This document shows positions 12,765-25,260 of a stretch of 64,000 nt of DNA, piece after piece. The notes beneath the pieces were generated by a model that was given only the letters and a program-made list of their open reading frames with translations, was not told the origin of the DNA and searched no databases. The translations under genes and the position numbers were made by a program. Within the stretch, counting starts at the first letter, position 1. Each line of letters opens with the position of its first letter. The DNA comes from Oxyruncus cristatus (taxonomy: Eukaryota; Chordata; Aves; Passeriformes; Cotingidae), in the NCBI GenBank assembly GCA_013399855.1, contig VXAY01006938.1, forward strand, positions 534,528-598,527. The letters run 5' to 3'.

Positions 12765-14852
12765 CACCACCCATCAAAATCCACAGCATTGCTAACAAGT
12801 TCTAGCACTTTCGTACTTTTAAAGCTAGTCCTGACCTTAAAATTTGTACCTGGGAACGTGTCTTCTCCTGTCACTTTGAATCACCAAGACAGGCAATTTT
12901 AAGGTGTTAAACTGTATCATTTTTACAAGACTCAGTAGGGTCTGCCACCTAGAATTTTCCAAAATCCTCTCTATTAAAAATACCACCCCCATAACTTAGA
13001 CTGTTCTACCCCCACAACCAACTCAACAGGCAGGAAAAACCATCAACCCAATTTCAGAGGAATGACAGAACCTTTGCATAAGAACTAGGGATGTGGAACC
13101 AGGAGACGGAAGCCAGTGGAAGTGGGGAAGGGTAGATGCAAGGAACAAAGACATGTAAGCAGGTTTGAGGCCTGAAAATCAGCTGGAATTTATCAACAGG
13201 AATTATTTTCATGTTTAGATTATTCATTTGGGCATTGAAGCCTGCTTCTTTCTTTGCAGATTCTTCAGTTTTATGCAGATTATATCTTTGTATTTTCAGA
13301 GATTACCTGAATACGCTTAAAGATTTACTCTTGAATGGATATGCTATTCACACCAAAGGCAGTGTCAAAAAGTTTCCAACTTTTCTGTTGCTGCTTCATT
13401 AGATGCTACTCCTGTCTCTTCCTCCTATACAGCTGTCAGAGCATACTCCAGTAATCCAAATATTATACCATGTCACAAAATATCTTATTTACAATGTATA
13501 TTCCTCTCCCAAAGTAGAGGCATGGTTGCAGTCTCGAGGTAAAAATAACTACTCCAACTAAAAGTGAAATTAATTCCCAGACAAAAACCATCCACAGCAT
13601 AAATTGCTTGATTGTCCCTTTCAAGAAGTAGGTCTTATTTTTGTCCTCACTCCTTTAGGAACTCCTACAGATTCATAACCCTTTTGGATTCTTGCTATTG
13701 TAACTCTTCTTCTTTGGCACTAGAAGTATGTATTTTCAAGAGAGCTGTACAGCCCACTGTCATAAAATGGATTGCTTTGTTGTCTTTGCTGTTGACCTCA
13801 GGGGATCTTATCTAAAGACTCTGGAGGCTGAGATGGGTGTTCATCATGCCTGAAGGTACATATAGGCAAAACCACATGAATATAGCCTCCCTCTCCACTA
13901 AAATCATACCATGCAAGTGGAGAAGGGACCTACAGAACAGAGGCAGCTGCCATACAAATTACTGGTCTGCTCAGTCCACTATCTAGTTCCTAACAACAGA
14001 TTCTCTATTCAGGCTGTATGACTTCTCCGAACCACTGATTACTTTGCATATTATTAATAGGAAACAAGTTACACAGATATGATAACAGTAACAATCCAAC
14101 CTTCTCATTTAAGGTTTTCATCAAACCGACTAGATGCTACAGTTACCTTCCAGGTAAGGTGATCAAATTGAGCACTCTATTACTATAAATCTGTATTTCT
14201 GTAGCATCAAAGCCCTAATCACAAGCCAGGCACCTGGTATATTAAGAATTATGCAGACATAAAATGACAACTACAAAATCTCACTGAAGACATTCTTCAT
14301 TTGTTGCATCGTTTGGGGACACTCAGCTTTACAACAGAATTGTTACGGGTATGAGCATCACCTCCCTCCTACTTCACCTTTCCATTCCAACTCTTCGGAC
14401 TGAAGTGAAGTACAATCCCATATGCCATATATGCAACCTATGCATGGACATGCTACTCCATTCTTCACTTCCATATTCCCATATGTTTTTAAAACATCCA
14501 AGCAGAAGAGATCCCCAGATGCACTACATCTTATGAACTGTGGTTATTATTCCAAGGTTATCTAACAGAGGAGCCACAAGCAAGCAAAGAATCAGCTTAA
14601 ACCTGATGAAGAGCAGTGATCTTTCCTATCTGGAGCAGAAACATGTGAGCTGCATCTGACATGCAGGACAATCAACGGCACTATTCTTTCCTTGTCCCTC
14701 TTTCACTTACCATCTAGCTCTCCTACTGTTCAAGCCTTAAATTGGGCTAACCCGTAACATTATTTGTAGCAGCCACACTTCTTTAAAAGAAGGGAAACAC
14801 TACATAATCACATACCATCTTACAAATAAATACAGACAAGAAATAAAAAAGC

Positions 14853-14880
14853 TAAAAAAACAAACAAACAAACAAAAAAG
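14853..14880. repeat. (CAAA)n simple repeat
   Basis: A-rich tract containing four consecutive CAAA units, a short microsatellite. Confidence 0.8.
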
Positions 14881-17800
14881 TGCCTTTGCAGGGACCACAG
14901 AGCTGGGGAGAAACAGCATGGCTGACCTTTACATCAAACTACAAAAGGTAGAACCTGCATCTTCTTTTTCCTTCACCCTCACTGTGGCATGTGCAGCTTT
15001 TAGTGTCAGAGATGCTTTTGTTTTTATTCTTTGTGGTTACAGAAACATGTACTCTCAAAGAACCAATGAGTCACATCAATGCTTCAAATGACAGAGAGCT
15101 CATAAAATTCAAATTGATTAAGCTACCATTTGAAAGCTGAATATTGAGAAGACTGACATAATCATTGCCTGGAAATAAATTTTGACCAAATCAAAACTAT
15201 GCTTCAATTCTCAAAAGACAGTTTATCAAATGACCCAAAAATAAAAGACCAAAAATTAATATTGATGGCCATTCCCCATGAGAATTAATCCTTAAAAGCA
15301 GGGGCAAGCGTGCCTGAAGAAGATGCTGTTTCTAAATGGTGGTTGTCACATAGAAGACAGCATATTTATGGTGTGCATCTCAAGCATGGCAAAGGGGAGA
15401 GAAAAAGCAACCCAAAACATTAAACTCCACCACATTTTGGACTAATCTTTGCCTGGGTTTCATATCTAATTTGCCCAATCTCATGAATAAATAGAATTAA
15501 AGTCAAGCTAAATCAAAATATACAATGAATCATATTAACTGAGGCAAAAAGGGAAAGTTAGAGGTTTCTAAAAAATACGTAGACCTTCAAGAAAAAGACA
15601 CATTCAAACATAGACAATTTAGGCTTTACTTAAGTAGGACTGAAGATACACAGAAGAAGGAATAAAGAATGGAACTTGTTTCTTATCACAATACCTTGAT
15701 GAATACAATTTAAAAGGTTAGATTTAGGAAGTATTAGAATAAAGAACATATAAAAAATTGTTGTGGTATCATAAGGATTTTTTTAAGGTTCTAAATTCCC
15801 AAAGTATTAACTTTTTGTAATATTTAAAATCTTTTTGAATGACTTCTTGACAATTTGGGCAAAAACAAAAGAGCAATAACATAAACGTGGGGCAAAAATC
15901 CCCAGCAACACTGGTATTACATTCCTGTACATCACTTGGGTACTAGTGCATCACTTAAGTGCTAGAAAAAAACAAACATGCAAAAAAATCCTGTCTACCA
16001 CACAGGAACCGACCCAGTCATAGGGCTTGAAAAAGCCACCTTCTTAAATGTCAATAAGGAGCTTTACTAGAGTAGTAGAAACAGAGAAAGCGTTTATTGA
16101 GACAACAAGATCCATGCGCCTCTTCTTCTCTAAAGACTTATTATTCATATGCTTACAGGTATCAGGGCTTCTCCCAGTGAAGATGATGACTGAGAACTCT
16201 GCTGGTTAGAAAGCTGGTTTCACAACCTCTTTGGAGAAATGCTTCATAGATGCTGACTGTGGTGGCAGCAAAGAACCTTTGATCTTCCTTGCAGAGTATC
16301 ACTGAGAATTATGAACCCCATAATTAGAAATATCGTATGTAGAGCACTAAAGTTACAAAATCACAGAATGCCAAGTAAGAAAATCTCAAGATTACATTAC
16401 TTGTCCATCCATTCTTTGGTTCCTTGACCATCTGCACCACCCCAAAGGACTATGACAGAGCAAGACCTTCAGCTTTAGCCCAGAATTTCAAACAGATCCT
16501 CTCTTTTTGCTACTTCTCACCTCATTCACCCCAAATACTGTTTGAGGCAAGAGGGCTATGAGAAATAACATGACCCTAATGCACTTATACATGTATCACC
16601 ATTTTCTACAGGCTTTTTCCAACTTACCGATACTTGTTTTTTCCAGCATAACAGGCTTTAGGGTTTGGGGTTTGCTTGACTTCAGTGTTATACTGTACGG
16701 ACTTTTTAAAAAAAGTTAACTGGAAAAAAATGAAACTTCAGACTAATAGTTTGCTTTTACTTACTATTTTTATAGTAGTGTCTAATATTCTAATAGGAAA
16801 AACCCCACATGCGGAATGAAGACTCAACACCTGTTTCCTTCGTTTAAGGCACAACACAAATCTTCAGATACATATAAAATTCCTACAGCAAAACAGTGAG
16901 AAAGGGACTTGAAACATCTTGTATTTCAAAGGGACAGGGAAAAAAAACCAAACTATTTTAGGTCTTTTAGGCAAAGACATGAAGTAATATTTATTTTTAG
17001 AAAGTTCTCTACAGATGACTTAAAAAAAAATTAATTGCCATCTAAATGCATGTAAACAAGCCTGCAGACTTGACTAAGCAAGTCATACCTAGTTTCAGCT
17101 TGTCATCTGTTCTTGTATCTCTGCAGAAGGTCAGCTGCTGTTTACATGTAACCACAGAAAAGTTCACTTAGCTCATTCAGAATGAGCCCCAGCACAGTAA
17201 CTCACAGTATCAGTCCATTTAATTTCTTATCTGACTTGTTCCCCGTTGACATTTATGATAGAAATCAAAGCAGTGTATCAGACTTGGTGAGCTTTCTTCT
17301 ATTATTCAGTGTAAGTAAACAGCACGAACACAACATTTACATAGTTAAGTTGTATGTTGTTGTACCACCCACAGTGGGGACTGAAACCCTTCATGTGGCT
17401 CCCTGGCATTTAAGAGATACTAGTCATCAAGTTTTAGGAGTATTGCGCAACTTTCTTGATTTCAAAGGTAAGTATAACAGTAATTCAAATTACTTGTTCT
17501 AAATATACATTTCAGAGAAATGGTCTTGTATAAAAAGCTACAAAGATACGATTTAGTTTGAGTATTCAAAAAACACTTTCACATTTTCAGATCTTCCGGT
17601 ACTAAAAAGTGCTACTTGACTGTAGGCTTAGCCCGTAAATGGCCTGCAAATGGCTTATCTCCCCTCTTTAAAAAACAAAAACACAACACAAAAAGGAGTC
17701 AAACACATTCAGCAGTTCTCTAGCCTCTCTAAAGAAAAAGCTCACAGTTGCTTACTACATGTGCTCTTGTGGACTTAACGAGTGGCAGTACCATAAGACA

Positions 17801-18636
17801 AACGTTTGTTTCTATACTTGACTATTTATTCCATAAATGTCAATGAAACCTAAGTAAAGGTATAAATATATCTCTTCACCCTGGCCAACTCAGTCCGTTT
17901 GTAATCATCTCATTATATCTCGGCAGTGTGTTTTTTGAAGCTTTACGGGTCTTGATTTAACCCTTGAACTATGAGGAAGCTAGTCTTCTTGTCAGCCAGG
18001 TCCAGCTGCTCCTGTTTAGAGTCACCTTCCCAGCTGCATGAGTATCTTTGCTCAATAACCTTATGAAGGTAAATGCATAACACTGTAAAATATCGTAGGC
18101 AATGCTTATCTGCCTGAATGTCATCCAGAAATCTTTCTTATTTTAACACAGTACTAAAGGTATGTCTCTTCATCATGAGCTTTACCTGAGCTTGTACTCA
18201 TTCCGCCATCCTGCTTCACATAAAAGCCTGTACTCTGTAGGTGGTGCTTCAAATCTGCTCTCACTGCTTTACCCAGACACCTCCCTCAGCATCAGCCAGC
18301 TGCTTTCCCTGGCTAGCAACTGGTCTGCTTTGTAGTGAGAGGAAATCATTTAAAAACAGTCCGAACACAATTCTTCCCACACCCTCACTTAAGTTCAGGC
18401 TTGAGTTTATTAGGGAAATTCATCTTGCTATTATACAAACTAACAAACACAGGATATACCTTCAGTTGACTGCCACTCCTGTAAGTGCTCTACCCATGGG
18501 GATACCATGGCTATTAGGTACAGACCATCCAATTGGTTCAGTTTTACCACTGCGGGAAAAAGAGGTAGCCAGCTCTCCAAAAAATAGTGAAGATCTTGAG
18601 AAAATACATTTACTCAGGTTTGATCACTGAGGAAAG

Positions 18637-18655
18637 AAAAAAAAAAAAAAAAAAA
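18637..18655 (+). repeat. Poly(A) tract, 19 A
   Basis: Uninterrupted run of 19 A. I saw no retroposed gene or SINE body upstream, so I treat it as a simple homopolymer and not as the tail of a processed pseudogene. Confidence 0.8.
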
Positions 18656-20438
18656 GATGCTTTTGCTTGGATGTTTGTTACCAAAACAGTAACACCTGCA
18701 TGCAGGAGGGTGAAAGCCTATTTTTGATGTTTTGCATCATTATCAAAGGCCAAATGGGGACCAGGTGACCCAATCCACAGCAATTCTGCCAATTAGAGTG
18801 AGGAACACGAGGAAGAACTGGTCAGAGAGCATCACTGAGCCCCTGGGACACAGCCTCACTGACAAGAAGTGAAGGAAAACTTGGTGGCAAATTCTGCATG
18901 GCAAAGGGAAATTTGTTTTTAAATGTGAGTTTCCTTTCCTGCCCAAACTATTTCTCAAGACTTGGGCAGAGGACCAGAATTTCTTCTATAAGGAGCCACC
19001 TAGCTTAGAAGCATAAACCAAAGTACCATACTCAATTATGAAAAGCTGAGAGCAAAACATGTTTTGCCATGAACAGTGGCTTCTCCTAGTTACTGTAAAG
19101 CTGATATAAGTGGTTTGGAACAGTTTTAGACGCCCCTTTGAAGTCAATGTGACATTTAGCCACAGCATTTAAATAGGGATGGTGCAGAGCCACACTGCCT
19201 CAGGGAAAGAGTGGCTCTGGGCTGCCTCTTAGGGTGATATCCATCTCTTTCCTTTCTAAAATTCACCCAGGCCGCCTCATGGTGATCCTGGCTGGCTTTA
19301 CCAATCACAGAAGAGAAGCAGAACCACTGAGGTAGTTTCTGCAGTCAGATTTTTACTTCTGTGGATGCACAAGAACACAGTAACTGTGATTATCTTTAAT
19401 CTAAGGAGAAGATAGGCCCCATTGTTTCCTTCCCAGATACCGTTGGCTTATGCTGAGGCCAGGAAAAATCATTCCCTTCAGTATTATCCTACCACCGAAG
19501 AACCTGCTCAGTTCCTTTCCTCTGCATGCTCTAACACAAAACAATTGTTCAAAGCAAGAAGTGCCATGAACATATGAGTTTTCTCTTACTTTTCTTAATG
19601 TTTCTGCTGAAAGACTATTTTTAATATGCCACAGAGCTCCAGTAGATCTTAAAGCTAATGCTAAAATAGGCTGAAGCCTTTCACTTTAAAAATAAATCCT
19701 TGCAACAGTAATCACCTGCTGATACACGCTTTTATGTTTAGCCAGCTGCTGAGATGCCACATCTGTCACTTCTTGCTTCCAGAAATGCACTTTCCTTTTC
19801 TGTAGGGAAGGAGAAAATTCTGCTCCTAGAATTGCACTGAGTATCATGATGCCTTTTTTGGTATCTCTGTCATTCCTCTAGACATCTGAGCCATGGCACA
19901 TGGATTATAAGATTTCTGGTAGTGTGTATCTAAGGAATTTTTCAGCTTTAGAATTTCATACCTTAAACATTCTGATTTTTTTCCTCTACATTTTGCTGAA
20001 CAATGTTTCATCCTTACAACATATTTTTAACTGAAAATAATGGTCTGTGAGTGTGATGGTCTCTGTCACGGGAACATTCTTTGTCTCACTCCCCCAATTA
20101 TTCTTCAAAGGAAAGTAAGAGATCAGGATCATATTTGTTACCTTATGCATTTCATAATAAAACCTCTTCCTATTTTTAAAACATAAGAGCAACCTACAGT
20201 GACACAAGTCCTAAATTAATTGCTTCCTCTATTTTGGTCTCTTTTAAATTTCAACTGAAATAAATCAAGTCCTTCTTATTAATCGACAGCCCGCATTTCT
20301 TCAACAGCAACGCAAAGCAAATTCTTCTTGAGTTCAGGACTTGAACCCTTTGCTCCACAACCAGCACCACCCTGGGCCACTGACTTGCTCCAAGTGTCGT
20401 GCCTGCCCTCGGTCCGCGTCCTGGTCCCGGTCCCGGTC

Positions 20439-20467
20439 CAGCCCCAGCCCCAGCCCCAGCCCCAGCC
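20439..20467 (-). repeat. (CCCCAG)n hexamer repeat, G-quadruplex-capable
   Basis: Just over four consecutive CCCCAG-type units on the plus strand, so the minus strand has four runs of four G separated by CT. It is flanked on the left by two 'ggtccc' units, which extend the G-tract series on the minus strand. This fits the classic intramolecular G-quadruplex pattern (four G-tracts with short loops). It lies about 100 bases from the assembly gap inside the CpG island. Apparent Pro-Gln or Gly-Trp repeat peptides here are products of the repeat and not evidence of coding. Confidence 0.85.
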
Positions 20468-20563
20468 GGGCATGCAGTGGCGGCGCACTCAAGCGCACGG
20501 TTATTCTTAGACCCACGCAGGAAGGTGCGGCAGGGGGAAAAGGGGGACATAGCTCCCAAAAAA

Positions 20564-21073
20564 NNNNNNNNNNNNNNNNNNNNNNNNNNNNNNNNNNNNN
20601 NNNNNNNNNNNNNNNNNNNNNNNNNNNNNNNNNNNNNNNNNNNNNNNNNNNNNNNNNNNNNNNNNNNNNNNNNNNNNNNNNNNNNNNNNNNNNNNNNNNN
20701 NNNNNNNNNNNNNNNNNNNNNNNNNNNNNNNNNNNNNNNNNNNNNNNNNNNNNNNNNNNNNNNNNNNNNNNNNNNNNNNNNNNNNNNNNNNNNNNNNNNN
20801 NNNNNNNNNNNNNNNNNNNNNNNNNNNNNNNNNNNNNNNNNNNNNNNNNNNNNNNNNNNNNNNNNNNNNNNNNNNNNNNNNNNNNNNNNNNNNNNNNNNN
20901 NNNNNNNNNNNNNNNNNNNNNNNNNNNNNNNNNNNNNNNNNNNNNNNNNNNNNNNNNNNNNNNNNNNNNNNNNNNNNNNNNNNNNNNNNNNNNNNNNNNN
21001 NNNNNNNNNNNNNNNNNNNNNNNNNNNNNNNNNNNNNNNNNNNNNNNNNNNNNNNNNNNNNNNNNNNNNNNNN
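20564..21073. other. Assembly gap, 510 N
   Basis: Run of 510 undetermined bases. The length is not a round placeholder, so it probably reflects an estimated gap size. It falls in the core of the CpG island, next to a G-tract repeat, which is typical of GC-rich sequence lost in short-read bird assemblies. All reading frames that cross it are artefacts. Confidence 0.99.
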
Positions 21074-21540
21074 GGGCCGAGGGGAGGCGGCGCTGCCGCC
21101 GGCGCTGCGGGCGGGGAGGGCGGGCTGCAGGGAAATCCTGGCACCGCGGAGCGCCGCCTGGGAGGCGGGCAGGGAGGCCAGGAACAACCACAATAACAAT
21201 AGAGGAGGCGTTTTGCCTCCCCCCTCTCTTCTTTTTTCCTTTGAGCTCATTGCCGGGGTGGGGGCGGGATACCTTCCCTACACCCCGGCAGTGTGCTGCT
21301 GAAGCCCTCGAGTGGGCAACTCCCGTCCCCCGAGCACGGTCATCTCGGAGGTGTGCTTAAAAGCTGATGATTTTTCTCCTCAGCCCTCTTCCCCCTCACC
21401 TCCTCGACGCCCCGATCCTTCGGGGTGAGGCTCAGCACGCTGTCCGCCCGCTGCGCTCATTCATCCTGCCTGTCCTCCATTATTTACGCGTTGTTAAGGA
21501 GCGCTTGGGCTTCCACGACTCCGCGGGCTGCGATTCGCAG
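21074..21540 (+). other. Candidate non-coding first exon (5' end inside gap or island)
   Basis: The plus strand runs through GC-rich sequence to 'gattcgcag/gtaaacgg', a good 5' splice-site match with the exon ending at 21540 and intron GTAAAC starting at 21541. CpG density falls away about 150 bases later, as expected for an island spanning promoter and first exon. No conserved protein start is evident. An ATG at 21367 opens a frame to 21696, but its composition is GC-driven and it would run through the donor. The 5' boundary is arbitrary: transcription could begin in the gap or near the GC box around 21256-21269. A minus-strand gene starting here is the main alternative. Confidence 0.3.
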
Positions 21541-21690
21541 GTAAACGGCGAACACTGCGAGAGCTGGGGAGGCGCAGGGGCGTCTCCCCCCGCCCAGCGG
21601 CGAGGCCGGAGGGGGCGGCGGAGCGGAGGTGCTGAGTGGAGTGCGGAGCATCCAGCTCTGGCTCCGCAGGACCCGCCACGGCCAAGAGCC

Positions 21691-24600
21691 CTGTAATGAC
21701 AGATTTAAGGGCACCTGCCCATCTGTTTTATACAAGTGAAACTGCCTTGCCCAGAACGGGAAAGGGCTCAAAATAGCTGTTGGCAGCCCAGCAAGTTACT
21801 GACTAGGAAGCCCATAAATGCTGTGCTGATGTTAAATTTTTTTGCAAGTTCCCTGCTTAATCCAGATAGAGACCCCGCTATTGTTTCACTTCTCCCAGTG
21901 ACATCCTCCCAAAGGTTCCTGTTGGCAGGTACCTTTACTAAACGCTCTGTGTCTGACAGTTTTACCGAAGGGTCATTTTTCAAAATGTTGCTTTTGGCAC
22001 TGTCATGCAAGCACTGCATGTGCCCTTATTGAAATATTAAGTGGGGTATATACCTTACCCTGGCTAAGGTATTTTTTAAAATATTTGCATAATTTTCATT
22101 ACATATGGCATTTTAAAATCAGTGTAAACGGTGGATGCACTGTATGTAACGTATACTTAGTTTAACATATGTTTACCTGCCCACATCTGGGTGAGAGAAT
22201 TTTCCCCTTTGCTCTCTTTGCGTTGGAACACTTTACCACACTTTACCGCAGGGCAATTGTGTTTTCTTTTTTGTAAATACAGTGCCCAGATTCAGAGAAC
22301 ATGATCATTTCAAGGTGTTGAGACTGTAATATTCAGCATGCCTGCAGACCGCTGTGCCCTTACACATACAGGGTGCTGTCACTGGACAGGAAGCATCATG
22401 CCATGCATAGCGGTTTATATCCTGATCCTGCTATGTGAAATAAAAGTTACACAGAAAATAGTGTCCTTTCACATGAAATTTCTCATTGCTGAACCGTTTT
22501 TAATTCTATTAAAATCTTAATTTACATAATATGCTTTAAAAAAAACCCCCAGCAGAATAATAAAACAAATAAAACAAACAAACAAACAAACAAAACACCC
22601 CCAAACCAAACAAAAAAAGTATGTCAGTGTAATAGCCGAGGGTGAAGTTGCTTGCTCCATAAGAGCAAGAGCTTCATGCAAAAAGTCCCTCCCAGTGCCC
22701 AGTGTACAGCCCCCCAGCTGGGAGCAGGCAGCCACCAAGCAGGTGGTTGGAGGCAGCAGCCCCACTGCTGCCCGAGGGATTGGGATGGCTTTGTGCCCCA
22801 GCCTCTGACAGTATTGAAGGCATGGCCAGAGTCTGCACAGTTCCAGTAATTCTTAATTGCTATTGCAGAAGCCAAAGTAAATTTGAGAGCAGCCCAGAGG
22901 CTGCTCCCAGTTTATGCAAAGGGACAGTCAGAGAAAACAGCTATTATAAAGTTTGTGTAAGCAAAAGAAAAAAGAATTCTGTAATAATTCCCAGCTTCTT
23001 TGGATATGTTTCCAACTTTGCAATTATTCAATTATTTATCCTGCGTGAGTGTACTCCACACTACTTTTAATTTACCAATTCTACTCTTGAGACTACTTTT
23101 TCATTTAAGAACCTAATTTAAGCAGTTTAGAACTTTTTAAAAGAGTTACTGTTGATGACATTGTTCATACTTCCTTTTAGTTCAGAAAGGACATGTGTGT
23201 GGCATGCATGTGTGTGGTGCCATGTGCTGAAGCTGAAGAAAATCCACACAACCATTTCTGAGGACAAAAGAGACAAACACATGGATTCGTTTGCTATCGT
23301 AACAGGCTGGCAACATCTGACAGTAGTGCACTCAGAAGCTTGTCTCACTCATGTCGCACATCCCTGACTCTTCTGAATACTTTCCTTGGTTCTCCTCTTC
23401 GGAGCTGGGTTTCAAACCTCTGTGTGCCACTCTATTGCACCACAGTTGGTTTTACTCAGGTTTCTCTCATGTGCCCTTTCAGGTCATGACCTCCTGCATC
23501 TCTGATCTGGGGCACCTGTTCTAGCTTTTCCTCTTCGGTTTCCCCTTGTCTTTTTCCCATCTGAGATTCATGCTTGTTTTCACCGTGGTGAGGAGATGAA
23601 CTGCTTTACTATAGCCTTAAAAGCTGATTTGGCTCAAAGGCACAGCCATGCTGTTTTTGCTGGTCTTGTATCATTGCTGGTACCTTTTCCAGTCCCATAT
23701 TAGCCATCCTAAGGTTATCAAAGGCAGGCTGCAGCTCTCAGCACAAGGAGCATGTTCTTTTCCCTGCCCAAGTGTACCATCATAGGCCATAATGATACTG
23801 GCTTGTTCTCCTGTGTAGGAGAATATATTAATAGGAAAGTGTCAATACAATTTGTGTTTTGAGGCAGTAATGGTTTAGAGCAAAGCTTCAGTTTCTCTGC
23901 AGAAAAAGTGTTGATCCTTTTCTCAGCTAAGCATGTTACGAGAAACCCTGGAGGACAGACATGTAGGGGCCAGAGGCAGAACTAAGGTTCCTAGGAAAAC
24001 TTCTGTTCTGAATTTCTTCAACTTCTTAGCAGCTAAAGTATCAGCTTCATTACTAACATGCAGGTTTTGAATTGATCACCAGGAAAGAGTGATGGGATCC
24101 TCTGCTATTCAGTCTCATTTGATCACAGATTTATGCCCTCTCTCCTTGTCATTTCAAACTCTCTCATTAGGAATTAAAACTGGAGTTTAAAGCGTGGTCT
24201 CAAGATTCCTAAATGGCAGGCATACTTGAATACTTAAATACTTATGTCCCCGTGATATCTAGAGAATTTGAGTATCTCTTTGTGCTTTGCTGAATCAGGA
24301 CCACTTGTATTCATCATAATATTGGGTTTATTTATATATGCCCAACTCAAGTGTATGGTGCTTTTGCTTGTCTTTCAGCTAGAGCTAGACCATGAATTTA
24401 GTGAGGTTTGTTAAGCAATCTGTTATGCTTTGAAATTGTCTGTTTACAAGCTGTACTTTGACAAAGGTTTCATGATCCTAAAGTATACGTGATTAAACAT
24501 AAGCTCTGGAAACTAAGTTTAATTTAATGTAAACACTCTTCATACTACCATCAACAAGAAAATGTGACTAAAATATTTCTCAAAAACTGTCCGTTTTCCC

Positions 24601-24762
24601 GTGTTCTTGAAGATTGCATTCTGAAATACTATTGCTAAATAATGTTTAACAATACTACCTAGGAATGGTTTGAATATTTGCTCTTTTTTAATAATTCCTG
24701 TGGATTACCAATGCACATGTATCCAAACATACTACATTTCTACTTTATGGAGCAACTAGACT
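21691..24762. other. Non-coding DNA, candidate first intron
   Basis: CpG content returns to the AT-rich background. There is a (CAAA)n simple repeat at 22562-22618. Frames of 80-122 codons around 22517-23070 overlap on both strands, have no recognisable domain and no splice context, and I do not accept them as genes. Confidence 0.5.
22562..22618. repeat. (CAAA)n / A-rich simple repeat
   Basis: Imperfect repeat of AAAAC/CAAA units with a CCCCC interruption, about 57 bases. Ordinary A-rich microsatellite. Confidence 0.85.
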
Positions 24763-25260
24763 ACTATAGAACTGTAGGGTCAGAACTGAAGGGGCTTTGG
24801 GGTCATCTACTCCACACTGTGCCCTGATGGAGGATCAAGCACTTATTGCCATGCTCTTTTCCAGGGGACATACAGCCCCTTTAGAGTTACCTAAAACAGG
24901 CTGCTACGTAGTGCATACAAATTTGTCTCCACAGCCACCTTTCACAGTCCCTGTGGCACCGTGGGCAAATGGATCAACCAAATACCCAGGCTATTCCTGT
25001 ACATCTTCATTTTTCCTCTGCTCATAAAATCACCCATTGATGGAAAATCCACAACCTCCTGAGGTAACTCCATAGTCCCATTTTTTCACGATCTGTATTT
25101 TTTTCTATTTTCCCAACAGATACACAACTTTCATCTGTCTTGGCTGCAAATTAGTCTAATTTCTTCTCTCAATGACCCCAGTGAACAGTGAGACCATCTT
25201 CTTTATTACAATCCTATTCAGAGGCTCTTATTTTCCCCAACGTTATAGTTTTTCCTCACT
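24763..25260 (-). mobile_element. Degraded CR1/L3-like LINE fragment, minus strand
   Basis: Read left to right, the stretch shows diverged versions of successive blocks of a reversed CR1/L3 3' region. These are 'ggggtcatctactccacac' near 24810, 'gatggaaaatccacaacctc' near 25038-25058 with 'ctgaggtaactcc', and 'tctttattacaatcctattc' near 25199. The order and spacing are right for the family, but identity is low and there is no intact tail. Frames such as 24797-25027 lie inside it and are not genes. This is a by-eye call; a profile search against CR1/L3 models would decide it. Confidence 0.5.

Larger units (their letters stand above)
11293..20390. other. Non-coding DNA with simple repeats
   Basis: About 9 kb without a recognisable exon. 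It holds an 18-base direct duplication at 12718-12735 and 12747-12764, a short (CAAA)n at 14860-14880 and a 19-base A run at 18637-18655. A very degraded, doubtful CR1-like stretch lies near 16357-16500. Frames up to 129 codons (18241-18630, plus) have no recognisable domain. Confidence 0.55.
20391..21690. promoter_or_regulatory. CpG island (gap-interrupted), probable promoter
   Basis: Within an otherwise AT-rich, CpG-poor window, about 1.3 kb is GC-rich and dense in CpG on both sides of the gap. Examples are 'ggtccgcgtcctgg' near 20411, the run of GCCGCCGGCGCTGCG-type sequence after 21074, and 'cggcggagcggaggtgctga' near 21615. A GC-box-like 'ggggtgggggcggg' lies at about 21256-21269. In birds such an island normally marks a promoter and first exon. 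The most GC-rich core is probably inside the missing 510 bases. Direction of transcription is unresolved. The plus strand is slightly favoured by a good donor site at 21540/21541. The gene cannot be named from this window. Confidence 0.8.

Noticed and set aside
16357..16500. Possible CR1 3' fragment ('aatcacagaatgccaagtaa')
   Set aside because: Only the first 15-20 bases resemble a CR1 tail; the rest does not follow the CR1 block order well enough.
18241..18630. 129-codon plus-strand frame
   Set aside because: No recognisable domain and no promoter or splice context; expected by chance in 64 kb.
18637..18655. Poly(A) tail of a processed pseudogene
   Set aside because: No recognisable gene-derived sequence lies upstream and no target-site duplication was seen.
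20251..21360. Several 240-340 codon frames on both strands crossing 20564-21073
   Set aside because: They consist mostly of undetermined residues across the assembly gap. Open frames through N are meaningless and the flanking parts are GC-driven, low-complexity sequence.
21367..21696. 109-codon frame beginning at an ATG in the CpG island
   Set aside because: Composition is explained by GC-rich sequence, no domain is visible, and it would read through the better-supported donor at 21540/21541.
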